Assembly (NCBI RefSeq): GCF_000292345.1
Contig: NZ_ALOU01000013.1
Span: forward strand, 1-64,000
DNA length: 64,000 nucleotides
Source of the DNA: Cupriavidus sp. BIS7
Lineage (GTDB): Bacteria; Pseudomonadota; Gammaproteobacteria; Burkholderiales; Burkholderiaceae
Reading direction: 5' to 3'
The position numbers and the translations under genes are program-made. The notes under the pieces are model-generated. The model made no database searches. It was not told the origin of the DNA and worked only from the letters and a program-made list of their open reading frames with translations. Shown piece by piece: positions 26,003 through 34,348 of this stretch. The stretch's first letter is position 1. Each line of letters starts with the position of its first letter.

Positions 26003-28686
26003 TTCTGCCCCCCTTCGGCCGCCCCGGCCGGCTTGCATTCCGCATTCGCCTCATCGAAGTAGGCATTCAGATCCTGCGTGAGCGGCAATGTGAAATCGAG
26101 CAGACAGACCTTGCCGTCCCGATCAACGACCTGCATTCCTTTCACCGCATCCGTGTTCGGCAGGAAGATCGTGCCGTCGTTAAGCACCGTCGTCAGGAAG
26201 CCACCTTCCGCGTCCATCACGGTCGAGTTCCGTGCGAGCGGCTTGCCATCCGGCCCCACCGCGTGCAACAGCAGACGACGCACCTTGACCACGTCGAAGT
26301 TCACGTAGCTAACGGAGCCGCGGCCCGGGCTGATCTGCTGGAAGGCGTTAGAAACGTCGATATTGCGCGGCAATGATCGTGTGGAGATCTCGAGCCGGCT
26401 CGACGTGTAGGCAGGAGCGCTGGAGATCACGGCCTGCCCCCAATGGTCTGTCCAGACCGATCCCTGCGGCGTGGAGATCTTGATGCCGGCCACTTCGCCC
26501 AGCGACGCGATGCCGAATGTGTCGCCGATGGCGTACGGCGAGAATGTCACGCCATTTCGGTGCGCTACCACGCCGCCGCTGAGCGTGCCGTTATAGGACG
26601 TGCTGCTCGTACCGTACTGCGATGCCCCAAGGTTCAGTCGCGTGTAGTAAGGCGTCAGCGAAACGTTGGCGGCCCCCGAGGCGCTTCCCTCTGTAGGACG
26701 CCCCTCGGCGTTGAGGCTATAGTTGACGACGTCGTTCACAACCTCGTTGTACGTGACCCCGAGCCGCGTACTGCCGTCCACCCGATTGACGTAGCCGCGC
26801 ACACTGCGCTTGCCCAACGGCACCGATACGCTGAGGTACACGGAATTGCCGTTGCTCACATTGCCGCCGCCAATGCCCTTTTCCACGCTCAGCGAGACCG
26901 TTGCGTGGCGGAATGTCTTGCCCCAGGAGCCTGTGATCCGCTGCGTCGTCTCGCCCACGAACAGGTTCGAGCGGCTGTAGTTCAGCGAAAGTCCGCCAAA
27001 CGTCGGATGACTCCACGACACCCCGGCCGTGTACTGTCCGCGATAGTGATTGTTGATCCAGTCCGTGGTCGTGTCTTGCGTGGTGTCGGTCAGAGAACGA
27101 TATCCGGGAGTTTCCTGCGTCGCTGACGCATTGAAGCTGAACCCCTGCCCGAGCGTAGTCGACGCCGACCCAGTCAACTGCGCGCCCCGGTTCCCCTCAC
27201 GCACGGCATTCGACGCCAGGGCGCGCATGCTGACGTAGGTGGTATTCGCAAACAGCCTGGAGTCAACGCCAACACCCGCACCCTGGTACTGCGTGCCGAT
27301 CATCAAGCCGCCGGTGATCCCCACGTCGCGCCCGGCGCGCCACGTCCCGGTACCGGTAGCCATCCACGGCTTGACCTGCACGTCGCCACCGAGCTGACGC
27401 AGCTTTCCCACTGCAAGCGTGTATCCGGGGGTCACGCCAAGCGTGCCGGCATTGAGTTGGGCCGCAGGCACCACGAACTTCCGCGACGAGCCTGTCGCCT
27501 CGATGACGGTCACCTCAACGTCATTGCTGCCGTTGAGCAGCGGCACATTGCTCAGCGTGAACGGCCCCGGCGGCACCATTGTCGTGTAGATCAGCGCGCC
27601 CGCCTGCCTTACCTCGATCCGCGCCTGCGTCTGCGCGATGCCCTCGATATTGGTTCCGCCGCCGGTGCTGCGCTTGAGCGCCATCTCCGGCAGCCATTGC
27701 ACCCCGTAGATGGCCGGCCCCGGAAAAATCGAGTTGCCAACGTTGATCTCGCCGCCCTGGAAGACGGCCTCCTGTGCAACGAAAGTACGTTGCGCATAGG
27801 CGTACAGATGCGAGAAGTTCGACGTCGTCCCGTCATTGCTGTACATGTTCCGGTTACGCACGATCCAGTCACCGGCATTGAAACCAAACTCATTCGATGC
27901 CGAGTAGTACCGTGTGCTGCTGTCACCGCTCTGGCTTCCGGTTGCCAGCAGATCGTAGTTGAGCAGCGCCGCTACGCCGCCCGTTGTGAAATCGGCACGG
28001 ACGGGCGCGTCGGGTCGCAGCGCATCGGTTGGAACCAGCAGGTCCACTGCCGTGGCGTTGGGCCTGAGCGTCACGACGGTCTCTGGCCAGGCGCCGCGGA
28101 AATCGAGGCATTCGCCACCAACGTCGGTATGAGCGGCGCCCGCTGCGGTCTTCGCATCCGGGGCCCCGGGCTCATTGTCGCCCGGCATGCGCAGGCCGGC
28201 GCGCCTCAGGAAGCGCGCGTCGAAACACAGCTTGCCCTTGTCGTCGAAACGGGCCATCGCGGCACCCTTCCGCTGCCCGTTCACGCTCAGCGTGACCAGC
28301 GACATGCCCGGCGAAAACCGGGCGCCCTCCATGAAATACTCCGCGATGCGCGGATCGATACCGCGCGACTTCATCATCTCGGTATCAAATCCGGCCAAGG
28401 AAGAATCTGATACTTGCGAGGTATCGGTCGCGGAGTCGGATGCCGCACCAGGCTCACCGGCAGCCGCTTCGCCCGCCACGGGCGTACCCGGAGCGGCCGC
28501 GCCGTTATCGACTGCGCTGGTTTCTGCGGTTCCTGCTTCCGGCTTGCCCGGCTCCTCCCCTTCGGAGACTTCGCCGCGCGCCGCACCGGAAAGGGCCATC
28601 ATTGCAGCCAACGCCAGCGGCGCGATACGTGCAGACCCTACTTGTGATGCGCTGCGGGCGCCCGTCTTCTTGTTGTGTCGAGGCAT
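25999..28686 (-). CDS. Outer-membrane usher (FimD/PapC family)
   Basis: This 895-residue protein has a signal peptide, then an unusual 60-residue linker rich in Ala, Glu, Gly and Ser. Next come the usher N-terminal domain (FDTEMMKSRGIDPRIAEYF ... VTLSVNGQRKG), the 24-strand translocation pore with plug (GPAIYGVQWLPEMALK through LSVSVPLGKRSVRGYV) and C-terminal domains ending in CLLDFTLPLTQD. It would assemble and export chaperone-bound pilins. Starts at 28692 or 28686 are both possible. The gene lies 9 bases or fewer after the chaperone and overlaps the pilin gene. Confidence 0.92.
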   Translation of the reverse strand: MPRHNKKTGARSASQVGSARIAPLALAAMMALSGAARGEVSEGEEPGKPEAGTAETSAVDNGAAAPGTPVAGEAAAGEPGAASDSATDTSQVSDSSLAGFDTEMMKSRGIDPRIAEYFMEGARFSPGMSLVTLSVNGQRKGAAMARFDDKGKLCFDARFLRRAGLRMPGDNEPGAPDAKTAAGAAHTDVGGECLDFRGAWPETVVTLRPNATAVDLLVPTDALRPDAPVRADFTTGGVAALLNYDLLATGSQSGDSSTRYYSASNEFGFNAGDWIVRNRNMYSNDGTTSNFSHLYAYAQRTFVAQEAVFQGGEINVGNSIFPGPAIYGVQWLPEMALKRSTGGGTNIEGIAQTQARIEVRQAGALIYTTMVPPGPFTLSNVPLLNGSNDVEVTVIEATGSSRKFVVPAAQLNAGTLGVTPGYTLAVGKLRQLGGDVQVKPWMATGTGTWRAGRDVGITGGLMIGTQYQGAGVGVDSRLFANTTYVSMRALASNAVREGNRGAQLTGSASTTLGQGFSFNASATQETPGYRSLTDTTQDTTTDWINNHYRGQYTAGVSWSHPTFGGLSLNYSRSNLFVGETTQRITGSWGKTFRHATVSLSVEKGIGGGNVSNGNSVYLSVSVPLGKRSVRGYVNRVDGSTRLGVTYNEVVNDVVNYSLNAEGRPTEGSASGAANVSLTPYYTRLNLGASQYGTSSTSYNGTLSGGVVAHRNGVTFSPYAIGDTFGIASLGEVAGIKISTPQGSVWTDHWGQAVISSAPAYTSSRLEISTRSLPRNIDVSNAFQQISPGRGSVSYVNFDVVKVRRLLLHAVGPDGKPLARNSTVMDAEGGFLTTVLNDGTIFLPNTDAVKGMQVVDRDGKVCLLDFTLPLTQDLNAYFDEANAECKPAGAAEGGQK

Positions 28687-28701
28687 GAACATCCCGATAC
28701 A

Positions 28702-29427
28702 TCATTTCGCAGCCTGCGCCTGGACCAGCGGAGCATCAAAACTTTCAACGGCAAAGCCGTACAGCGTCGCCGGGAAAAGGCGGAGCGCGGTGGGCGCGCC
28801 AGGGTTGCCATTCAGTGGCACCTTCACGGTCGTCTCAGGCAACACATAAGGCCGTGGCAGCTCCACGCCCTCGTTGCCGGGCTGGAACTGCGCGGCTTGC
28901 GCAAGCCTGACCACATAAGGACTGGGATTCTCGATGACAAGCTCGCCGCCTACGACTCGGATCTTCAGAAGCTTCCAAGGCTCACGCTCCAGTGGGAGGC
29001 CTTTGGGATGAATGACCAGCGGCAGATCCTGCCGCACAGTCATGGTCACTCGCGCTTCACCATCCTTGGCGCCACGCGGCGGAATACCCTCGAAGACGGC
29101 GCGCGCCAGGCGTTCTGTCTTCAGCGGCGTCTTGTTGCGCAGGATAAAGCGGACCACCTGCGTGTCGTTACCCTCCACCCGTGCCACTGGTGGCGTGACG
29201 ACCACCAGATCCTCCTGGTCCTCTTCGATGTGGTTAATCGAGGTATGGAGCAACTGCGGCGTAGATTCGCTGTTCTTCACGTTCATGGTCGCTTCGCCAT
29301 CGGCCTCGTTGATAAGCACAACGGAGGTTTCCGGAACCATACCAGTAGCCATGGCAATTCGCGTCGCCCCCATCAGGGCAACACCTATCCAGATTGCGCA
29401 AAGCGCCCGAGTGGCAGAAGCTTTCAT
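28702..29427 (-). CDS. Periplasmic pilus chaperone (PapD family)
   Basis: This 241-residue chaperone has a signal peptide (MKASATRALCAIWIGVALMG ... AMA) and two Ig-like domains. It shows ETSVVLINEADGEATMNVKN (strand G1 side), the TQVVRFILRN segment with the conserved Arg and Lys region, and LVIENPSPYVVRL in domain 2, the typical conserved block of PapD-like chaperones. It would fold pilins and deliver them to the usher. GAGG lies 9 bases before the ATG at 29427; in-frame ATG 29436 and GTG 29442 are alternatives. It is the first gene of the three-gene operon. Confidence 0.92.
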   Translation of the reverse strand: MKASATRALCAIWIGVALMGATRIAMATGMVPETSVVLINEADGEATMNVKNSESTPQLLHTSINHIEEDQEDLVVVTPPVARVEGNDTQVVRFILRNKTPLKTERLARAVFEGIPPRGAKDGEARVTMTVRQDLPLVIHPKGLPLEREPWKLLKIRVVGGELVIENPSPYVVRLAQAAQFQPGNEGVELPRPYVLPETTVKVPLNGNPGAPTALRLFPATLYGFAVESFDAPLVQAQAAK

Positions 29428-29512
29428 GTTTTTCATCCTCACAAATTGACGAATCAGAATTTACTTACGATGCAGAGAGAAAATGAAACAGAAGTCTGCG
29501 GTAAATCCAGCA

Positions 29513-29553
29513 ATTAAAGGAATAGTAATATCTTTGAAAATGCAGAATTCTTA
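29513..29553 (-). promoter_or_regulatory. Candidate promoter of the chaperone-usher operon
   Basis: Reading on the minus strand: TAAGAATTC (29553-29545), then GC-ATTTTCA whose TTTTCA (29540-29535) could be the -35 region, a 16-base spacer, and TTTAAT (29518-29513) as a -10 with 5 of 6 consensus matches. The GCATTTTC block ends 108 bases before the chaperone ATG at 29427. Very similar blocks precede the DUF1120 genes at 33490 and 38571. TAAGAAT resembles the first half of the enteric RcsAB box. Confidence 0.5.
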
Positions 29554-29639
29554 GTATTACTTTTAAAACGTATCAAGGCATCAACAAAACGTAGCGTACA
29601 CGACATTTAAGGAAAATCCACAAATTTAGGAGAACGGTG

Positions 29640-29666
29640 ATGGACCGCATGTCCGCGTACCCGTAG
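29640..29666 (+). CDS. Eight-codon leader ORF coupled to the next gene
   Basis: AGGAGA (29628-29633) sits 7 bases before an ATG that opens an 8-residue frame, MDRMSAYP, ending in a TAG at 29664-29666. The last base of that TAG is the first base of the GTG that can start the following 324-codon frame. The arrangement would let ribosomes terminate and restart, so it may be a regulatory leader or simply a translational coupler. Confidence 0.4.
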   Translation: MDRMSAYP

Positions 29667-30640
29667 TGTCATCACTTACCACTTCGTTCTCTACAGATAC
29701 CAGTATGCGGACCAAATCCACCAACATGCCGGTGACGGAACAACAACGGCAGACCATCCTTAACACCGCTCAGGCCCAGGCCAATGCACTTCACGGAATG
29801 TATCGGGACACACTGTCCTCGTTCCTGGCAACGCCGAGCGCCGTGCCGGTACCGCGCGCCGCGCGCGCGATGTTCTGGCTTGGTCGACTCAGGCAATGGC
29901 GTTCCATCGACCTGCATGACACAGAGACCTGTTCCACCACCAATTGGCTTTCACTGCAGCTCGGCGTTATCGAATCGATCGCCGGCACGCATGCACTTGC
30001 GCTATACAAGGAGCAATGGGGCGGGCCAAGCCGCAAGCAGACCTACGAACGCGACATGTCTCTGCAGATCGCGATGATGCTGGCATTGGAATGGCGGGAG
30101 CTGGCGTCATTCGCCTTACAGTCGTGGTTTGGCATCGATGGCGAACTGGCCGCACTGCACCCAGTCAGCGGCATGACTGGCATGATCATTGGCGTCGCTG
30201 GTCAGGCACTCAACAAGAGCGTTCCGCAAACGGCGTTTCACAAGAGCGACGCGCTGCTCGCGAAAATCGTCGAACACTGGCAAGACGACGACGACGTGTT
30301 TGCACCGCTGGCCCGCGAGTTGGCAGACAGACACCTCAATCAGTGCCGGCTTGATACAGACCAATCCTTGTTTGACTTCGATCATCCTGTGGAACAGGCG
30401 ATGCCTGTCGAATTACTGATGCTGCTACGCCTGCGCGGTCAGAATCAGATTCCATCCTGGCTGGCAGATCATGGGGCGCTATCACACCCTGCCGCAGGCA
30501 TGGTTCAAGTGGAAGCCCCCGTCAAATCGCAGCGCTGCATCGGCTTTATCGAACGAGTTACCCGGGTGCTACCCGAGTACCAGGAACTCACCGATGCAAT
30601 CGCGCGGCAGGCCAAAACAGTAAAACGAGATCACGCCTGA
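29666..30640 (+). CDS. Unknown protein in the fibre locus
   Basis: This soluble protein has up to 324 residues. The GTG at 29666 overlaps the stop of an 8-codon leader; in-frame ATGs at 29705 and 29726 are alternatives with weaker ribosome sites. It has no signal peptide or transmembrane segment. It appears mainly helical, with conserved-looking segments RAARAMFWLGRLRQWRSIDL, QIAMMLALEWRELASF and PVELLMLLRLRGQNQIPSWL. No family was recognised. It is divergent from the chaperone-usher operon and ends at a strong bidirectional terminator, so it is its own transcription unit inside the locus. Confidence 0.7.
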   Translation: MSSLTTSFSTDTSMRTKSTNMPVTEQQRQTILNTAQAQANALHGMYRDTLSSFLATPSAVPVPRAARAMFWLGRLRQWRSIDLHDTETCSTTNWLSLQLGVIESIAGTHALALYKEQWGGPSRKQTYERDMSLQIAMMLALEWRELASFALQSWFGIDGELAALHPVSGMTGMIIGVAGQALNKSVPQTAFHKSDALLAKIVEHWQDDDDVFAPLARELADRHLNQCRLDTDQSLFDFDHPVEQAMPVELLMLLRLRGQNQIPSWLADHGALSHPAAGMVQVEAPVKSQRCIGFIERVTRVLPEYQELTDAIARQAKTVKRDHA

Positions 30641-30660
30641 TCGAACCCACCGAAATAGCA

Positions 30661-30700
30661 AACAGGGGCTCGGCGGTATGCCAACCGCCGAGCCCCTGTT
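30661..30700. terminator. Bidirectional terminator between the unknown gene and the autotransporter
   Basis: A perfect 17-bp stem pairs 30661-30677 with 30684-30700 around a 6-base loop (ATGCCA). The stem is GC-rich in the middle and ends in AACA/TGTT, giving a short T-rich exit on both strands. It lies between two convergent genes, 20 bases from each stop. Confidence 0.85.
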
Positions 30701-30722
30701 TCCGTCCAGAGGAAGGAAAGCG

Positions 30723-33146
30723 CTACCAGGCGTAGCGCATGCCTCCCGAAATTGCCCACGGCTTCTCGATGTGACGGCCGTTCGCGTAGCTATACTCCGC
30801 AAACAGGTGGAACGCATTTCCAACTCTTGCCGTTACGCCCGCACCTACCTCGCCACGCCAGCCGGACATATCCCCGGAGAAGCCAATGTCGTTGACCTTG
30901 ACGGTTCCGCCATCCATGAACTCATTGACGGCAGCGACCCGGAGATAGGGCTGAACCACCCCGCCATTCGCCAATACAACATCACGCCCTGCAGTCACGC
31001 CCACCTGCGCCTGCAGTGAACTTGCGTGCCCCCCGGATACGTTCATCCCGTTGCTGATCGTAAATTGATTCCCGTTGACGACCATGCCTGTCAATTGCGC
31101 GTAGGGTTCCACGAAATGCGCCGAACGCAAGGCAATCTGGCGGCCCACCTCGAATGAGCCAATCACGCCATAGACAGAATCGTTGCCGCTTGCGCGTGTT
31201 CCATCATTCATCGGCACACCGCCGCGTTTGCCAAAGCGGCTGGCCTGGAGAGCCGCGTCCACGTAGTATCCGTCGTCGCGCAGCCAGGTCATATAGCCGC
31301 CCAAGGCCTGACTATCGATCGTACCGTCGGCACCCGATCCAAAATCGAGGCGACTGTTGGAGTATGTGAAACTGGCCCCAGCAAGCAATGAACCCGTAGC
31401 CACGTGAAAGCGCTTGTCCACGCCAACCGACACACCGCTTTGATCCTGGACAAATGACACTCCCTGGCCATTGCCAACTCGATACCTCGAGCCGAATACG
31501 CGGCCCCACGCACCAATGCTCCCCTCTTGACGCCTGAGTTCACCCATGCGCGTGCGCAGAATGCCAAGCTGCTCATAGCTGATGGTAGCCGGCGCCATGA
31601 ACATGCCGATCGCGGTCGCCGCGGAAGCCGAAGGGCGGGGCACATCGGCATGCTGCAGGTACCAGTCGTTCTCGTCACGATCGAGGGTATAGGAATAGGC
31701 ACCGACGTCAACATAACCGCCATCAAGACGAAACGTACCGGCACCACCTCCCGTTGTTGCCACGCGGAGCTTGCCATCGCCAGTCGCTGGCTCGCGGCCG
31801 GTGTCGCGGATACGCAGTCGATGATCACCAGAAACGGCTCCGCCGACACTAATCATGTCGCTTTGCAGATCAGCCAGATTCGACCGCATGGAGATCACGC
31901 CAGCCCCTGACAGTTCCCCTTCGACCCTCAGTACCGTATTTCCCTCGCCACCGAGGTTCACCGTCCCATCATTCAGGACAAGATCGCCGATGGTATTGCT
32001 GCCTGGTAGATTCCACTGGGAGTTTGCGCCGATCTGAACCTGACCTACGTTCACCAGATTGCCGCTGAGACTTGCGCCGTCGCTCAGGGCGACGCTGACA
32101 GAGCCAGGCATCGCAGCAACTACGTCACCACGCAGTTGCGACTGCTCTACGCTAAATTCCGCACTCGCATTCTGGACGTCCAGCAGCCTTCCGTTCGCAG
32201 CGGACAACTCCGAGTTTCCACTGACGCGGATCGCGGCATGCGCGTCACCGCCTGCGATGATTGCGGCCCCCTGCTGGCTCGTCACTCGCGTGTCATGCAA
32301 ATGGATATCGGAGCGGTCAGTTGCGGCACCACTGCTCGGGGAGTATCTGCCCACGAGGATGCCGCCCAATGCGCCGGAGATCTGACTGTCGCGAAGCGAA
32401 ACGGTGGCACCTTCAACCGCGACCAACCCAACGTTCCTGGTACCGGTAGCGGTGACACCCTGGCCCGAGAACGTTGACCCGGCGCCAACTTCAACTCCCC
32501 GCGGCCCGGTGAAGGAACTGTCGACCGCGCTGACCGCCGCTCCGCCCCCCAACAACACCGCTACCTGGCCGTCTGCAGAGACCGTTGTACGCGTCATATC
32601 CAGCGTGGTGCCTGCGTCATAGACAACGAAGCCCCAGCCGGCGCTGCTCGCATTAACATCGGTCAGAGTCACCCGTGAGCCTCGGTCCATGTCCAAAGAC
32701 GCGTAGCTCGCCCCTGAATGGCTGACCAATTCGGCGTTTGACAGCACACCGCTTGTGTTGCGCAATTGGAGCGCATGCCCGTACGCGCGGTTCTCGATGA
32801 CGATCGGAGTGTCACCGGCCGCGCCACGCGCTTCTAGCGTGCCGTTATAGACGGTGATGCCGTTTCGCGAAACATATGCGCCGGAATCCAGCTCCACGCG
32901 AGTACCCGGCGCATTCTCGCCGGCATAGACACCTCGGGCTCCAGCACCGCGCTCGATCCGCAAGGTTGCGTCGCCGTCCACTTCGTACAGGCAGCCGGAC
33001 GCGTCTGGCGTAACGCTGTACAAACCTTGATTGATCCTGACTGTCTGGTTGCAGGTTGCTTGCGCGTGGCTGACTTTTCCCGCCAAAAGCAGGGACGCTG
33101 CGAGCGCCATCGGCAACGGTCGAAAATGAAATTGGAACACTGACAC
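30723..33146 (-). CDS. Autotransporter with beta-helix passenger (type Va)
   Basis: This 807-residue protein starts at a GTG (AGAGAGG 9 bases upstream) with a signal peptide to about residue 29 (SHAQA). The passenger (about 30-500) is a repetitive right-handed beta-helix of the pertactin/AidA type, with many N/D/S-rich turns (GVYAGENAPGTRVELDSGAY, TTVSADGQVAVLLGGGAAV). The C-terminal ~270 residues are a 12-strand autotransporter barrel (GSIGAWGRVFGSRYRVGNGQ ... FHLFAEYSYANG) ending in YAW. It is likely a surface adhesin. No catalytic triad or RGD motif was noticed. Confidence 0.93.
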   Translation of the reverse strand: MSVFQFHFRPLPMALAASLLLAGKVSHAQATCNQTVRINQGLYSVTPDASGCLYEVDGDATLRIERGAGARGVYAGENAPGTRVELDSGAYVSRNGITVYNGTLEARGAAGDTPIVIENRAYGHALQLRNTSGVLSNAELVSHSGASYASLDMDRGSRVTLTDVNASSAGWGFVVYDAGTTLDMTRTTVSADGQVAVLLGGGAAVSAVDSSFTGPRGVEVGAGSTFSGQGVTATGTRNVGLVAVEGATVSLRDSQISGALGGILVGRYSPSSGAATDRSDIHLHDTRVTSQQGAAIIAGGDAHAAIRVSGNSELSAANGRLLDVQNASAEFSVEQSQLRGDVVAAMPGSVSVALSDGASLSGNLVNVGQVQIGANSQWNLPGSNTIGDLVLNDGTVNLGGEGNTVLRVEGELSGAGVISMRSNLADLQSDMISVGGAVSGDHRLRIRDTGREPATGDGKLRVATTGGGAGTFRLDGGYVDVGAYSYTLDRDENDWYLQHADVPRPSASAATAIGMFMAPATISYEQLGILRTRMGELRRQEGSIGAWGRVFGSRYRVGNGQGVSFVQDQSGVSVGVDKRFHVATGSLLAGASFTYSNSRLDFGSGADGTIDSQALGGYMTWLRDDGYYVDAALQASRFGKRGGVPMNDGTRASGNDSVYGVIGSFEVGRQIALRSAHFVEPYAQLTGMVVNGNQFTISNGMNVSGGHASSLQAQVGVTAGRDVVLANGGVVQPYLRVAAVNEFMDGGTVKVNDIGFSGDMSGWRGEVGAGVTARVGNAFHLFAEYSYANGRHIEKPWAISGGMRYAW

Positions 33147-33307
33147 TGGTCTGCACCTCTCTCGGAATGATGAATGGCGCCACCCACATCTTGTGGCGCG
33201 AAATGCGCAGCCAGTGTGTCGGAGATTGATCGCGTGCTGAATCGCAGAAATCCGAAATTTCCTGCATCAATGCGATTTCAAAGGGATATTTCGCACGTCT
33301 TGGCGAT

Positions 33308-33343
33308 TTCGTTACGGCGTTCCGCGGGGCACTTCGTAACGAA
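33308..33343. repeat. Inverted repeat in the autotransporter/pilin intergenic region
   Basis: Arms TTCGTTACG (33308-33316) and CGTAACGAA (33335-33343) match perfectly around an 18-base spacer, in the 343-base gap between the divergent autotransporter and DUF1120 genes. No T-run follows, so it is more likely an operator than a terminator. Two TAGGA copies (33344 and 33356) follow directly. The gap otherwise contains only promoter-like sequence. Confidence 0.4.
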
Positions 33344-33380
33344 TAGGAAGCACCTTAGGACAGGGAAATTTAGTCGAAAT

Positions 33381-33413
33381 GCGATTTTCATATCGCGTTC
33401 GGATCGGCAGAAT
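33381..33413 (+). promoter_or_regulatory. Candidate promoter of the first DUF1120 gene
   Basis: GCGATTTTC (33381-33389) lies exactly 100 bases before the ATG at 33490. Its TTTTCA (33385-33390) could act as a -35, followed by a 17-base spacer and CAGAAT (33408-33413, 4 of 6 matches) as the -10. The same 9-mer GCGATTTTC stands 103 bases before the second DUF1120 gene. Confidence 0.45.
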
Positions 33414-33489
33414 GCATCGCGTGCGACCCAACTTCGGCCGCGTCATTGGATGAAAACAACGGGGGGTAAGTCCCCAAAGGAATCGCACG

Positions 33490-34158
33490 ATGAGATCCAC
33501 ATACTGCGGCCTCCTGCTCGCTTCGATACTCTGCAGCGCGCCCGCCTCTGCATCTGCGCAAAGCGAGAATCTTCGTGTGGCAGGATCATTCACGCCAAAT
33601 TCGCGCTGCGCGGCGCAGATATCCGACGGCGGCGTGATCCGCTTCCCGCGCATCAGCAGCAAGAATCTCACCGCCGGAGGAACTCATTCACTCGGCGAGC
33701 GACGCGCGAACCTGACAGTGCGATGCACTGGCCCCATGCGCTTCAGCCTGAGAGTCACGGACGAACAGCACGGCACTGCCGCCGCTGGCATCGTGGCGAT
33801 GGGGGACGACTACGCATATGGCGCTGGAGTGGCACGTGGACGGCGGCTCGGCGCCTACGAAATCCTGGTCGAGACAAGTGAAACAAACGCCGACGGCGTG
33901 ACGGCTCTCCCACTGATATCCGAAGACGATGGCGTTCACTGGACCGCCCCCGGTGCCGCACCTGAATTGGCTCTCAAGGCATCGTCGCAAGGCCGCATCG
34001 CATGGCGTACGACCAGCAACACACTTGCGCCGGAACCCATGCAAACGTTGTCAATCGGGCTTCTGATACGTCCGACACTCAACATGCGAGACGAATCCCC
34101 AATCAGCGATTCCATTGAATTGAGAGGTGGAGCAACATTCACCCTGTTCTATCTTTAA
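33490..34158 (+). CDS. DUF1120 pilin-like exported protein
   Basis: This 222-residue protein has a signal peptide (MRSTYCGLLLASILCSAPASASA). The mature chain follows the DUF1120 pattern: VAGSFTPNSRCAAQISDGG near the start, a second Cys in ANLTVRCTGP and a C-terminal strand GGATFTLFYL. DUF1120 proteins occur beside chaperone-usher genes and are thought to be fibre subunits. It is paralogous to the gene at 38571 (SDGG motif, similar C-terminal strand) but more diverged. AAGGAATCGCACG precedes the ATG. The 190-base gap after it holds inverted repeats and the promoter of the response regulator. Confidence 0.85.
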   Translation: MRSTYCGLLLASILCSAPASASAQSENLRVAGSFTPNSRCAAQISDGGVIRFPRISSKNLTAGGTHSLGERRANLTVRCTGPMRFSLRVTDEQHGTAAAGIVAMGDDYAYGAGVARGRRLGAYEILVETSETNADGVTALPLISEDDGVHWTAPGAAPELALKASSQGRIAWRTTSNTLAPEPMQTLSIGLLIRPTLNMRDESPISDSIELRGGATFTLFYL

Positions 34159-34176
34159 CACCATGGAGCCTTTTGA

Positions 34177-34199
34177 TTGACGATCAAATTCATCGTCAA
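34177..34199. repeat. Inverted repeat after the first DUF1120 gene
   Basis: TTGACGAT (34177-34184) and ATCGTCAA (34192-34199) are perfect 8-base arms around CAAATTC, 18 bases after the DUF1120 stop. There is no strong T-run. It may be a weak terminator or an operator for the response regulator gene. Confidence 0.35.
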
Positions 34200-34224
34200 A
34201 GTCTGATGTTTAAAAATTCTCTAC

Positions 34225-34319
34225 AACATAGGATCAGCCTCGTATCGGCCTGAATATAGTATTTTTCCTATGTTTCGATGAAAGCTCTACTCTCTCATTC
34301 ATCGCATTCCTCGGAATGC
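34225..34319 (+). promoter_or_regulatory. Inverted repeats in the response-regulator promoter region
   Basis: Two structures lie here. AACATAGGA (34225-34233) and TCCTATGTT (34266-34274) are perfect 9-base arms 32 bases apart, flanking AT-rich promoter-like sequence; TTCCTA resembles the second half of the enteric RcsAB box. GCATTCC-TC-GGAATGC (34304-34319) is a perfect compact palindrome 29 bases before the ATG. Autoregulation by the RcsB-like protein is an inference. Confidence 0.4.
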
Positions 34320-34348
34320 TCTGATTGTCTGCGAAAGGACTTTGAGGC

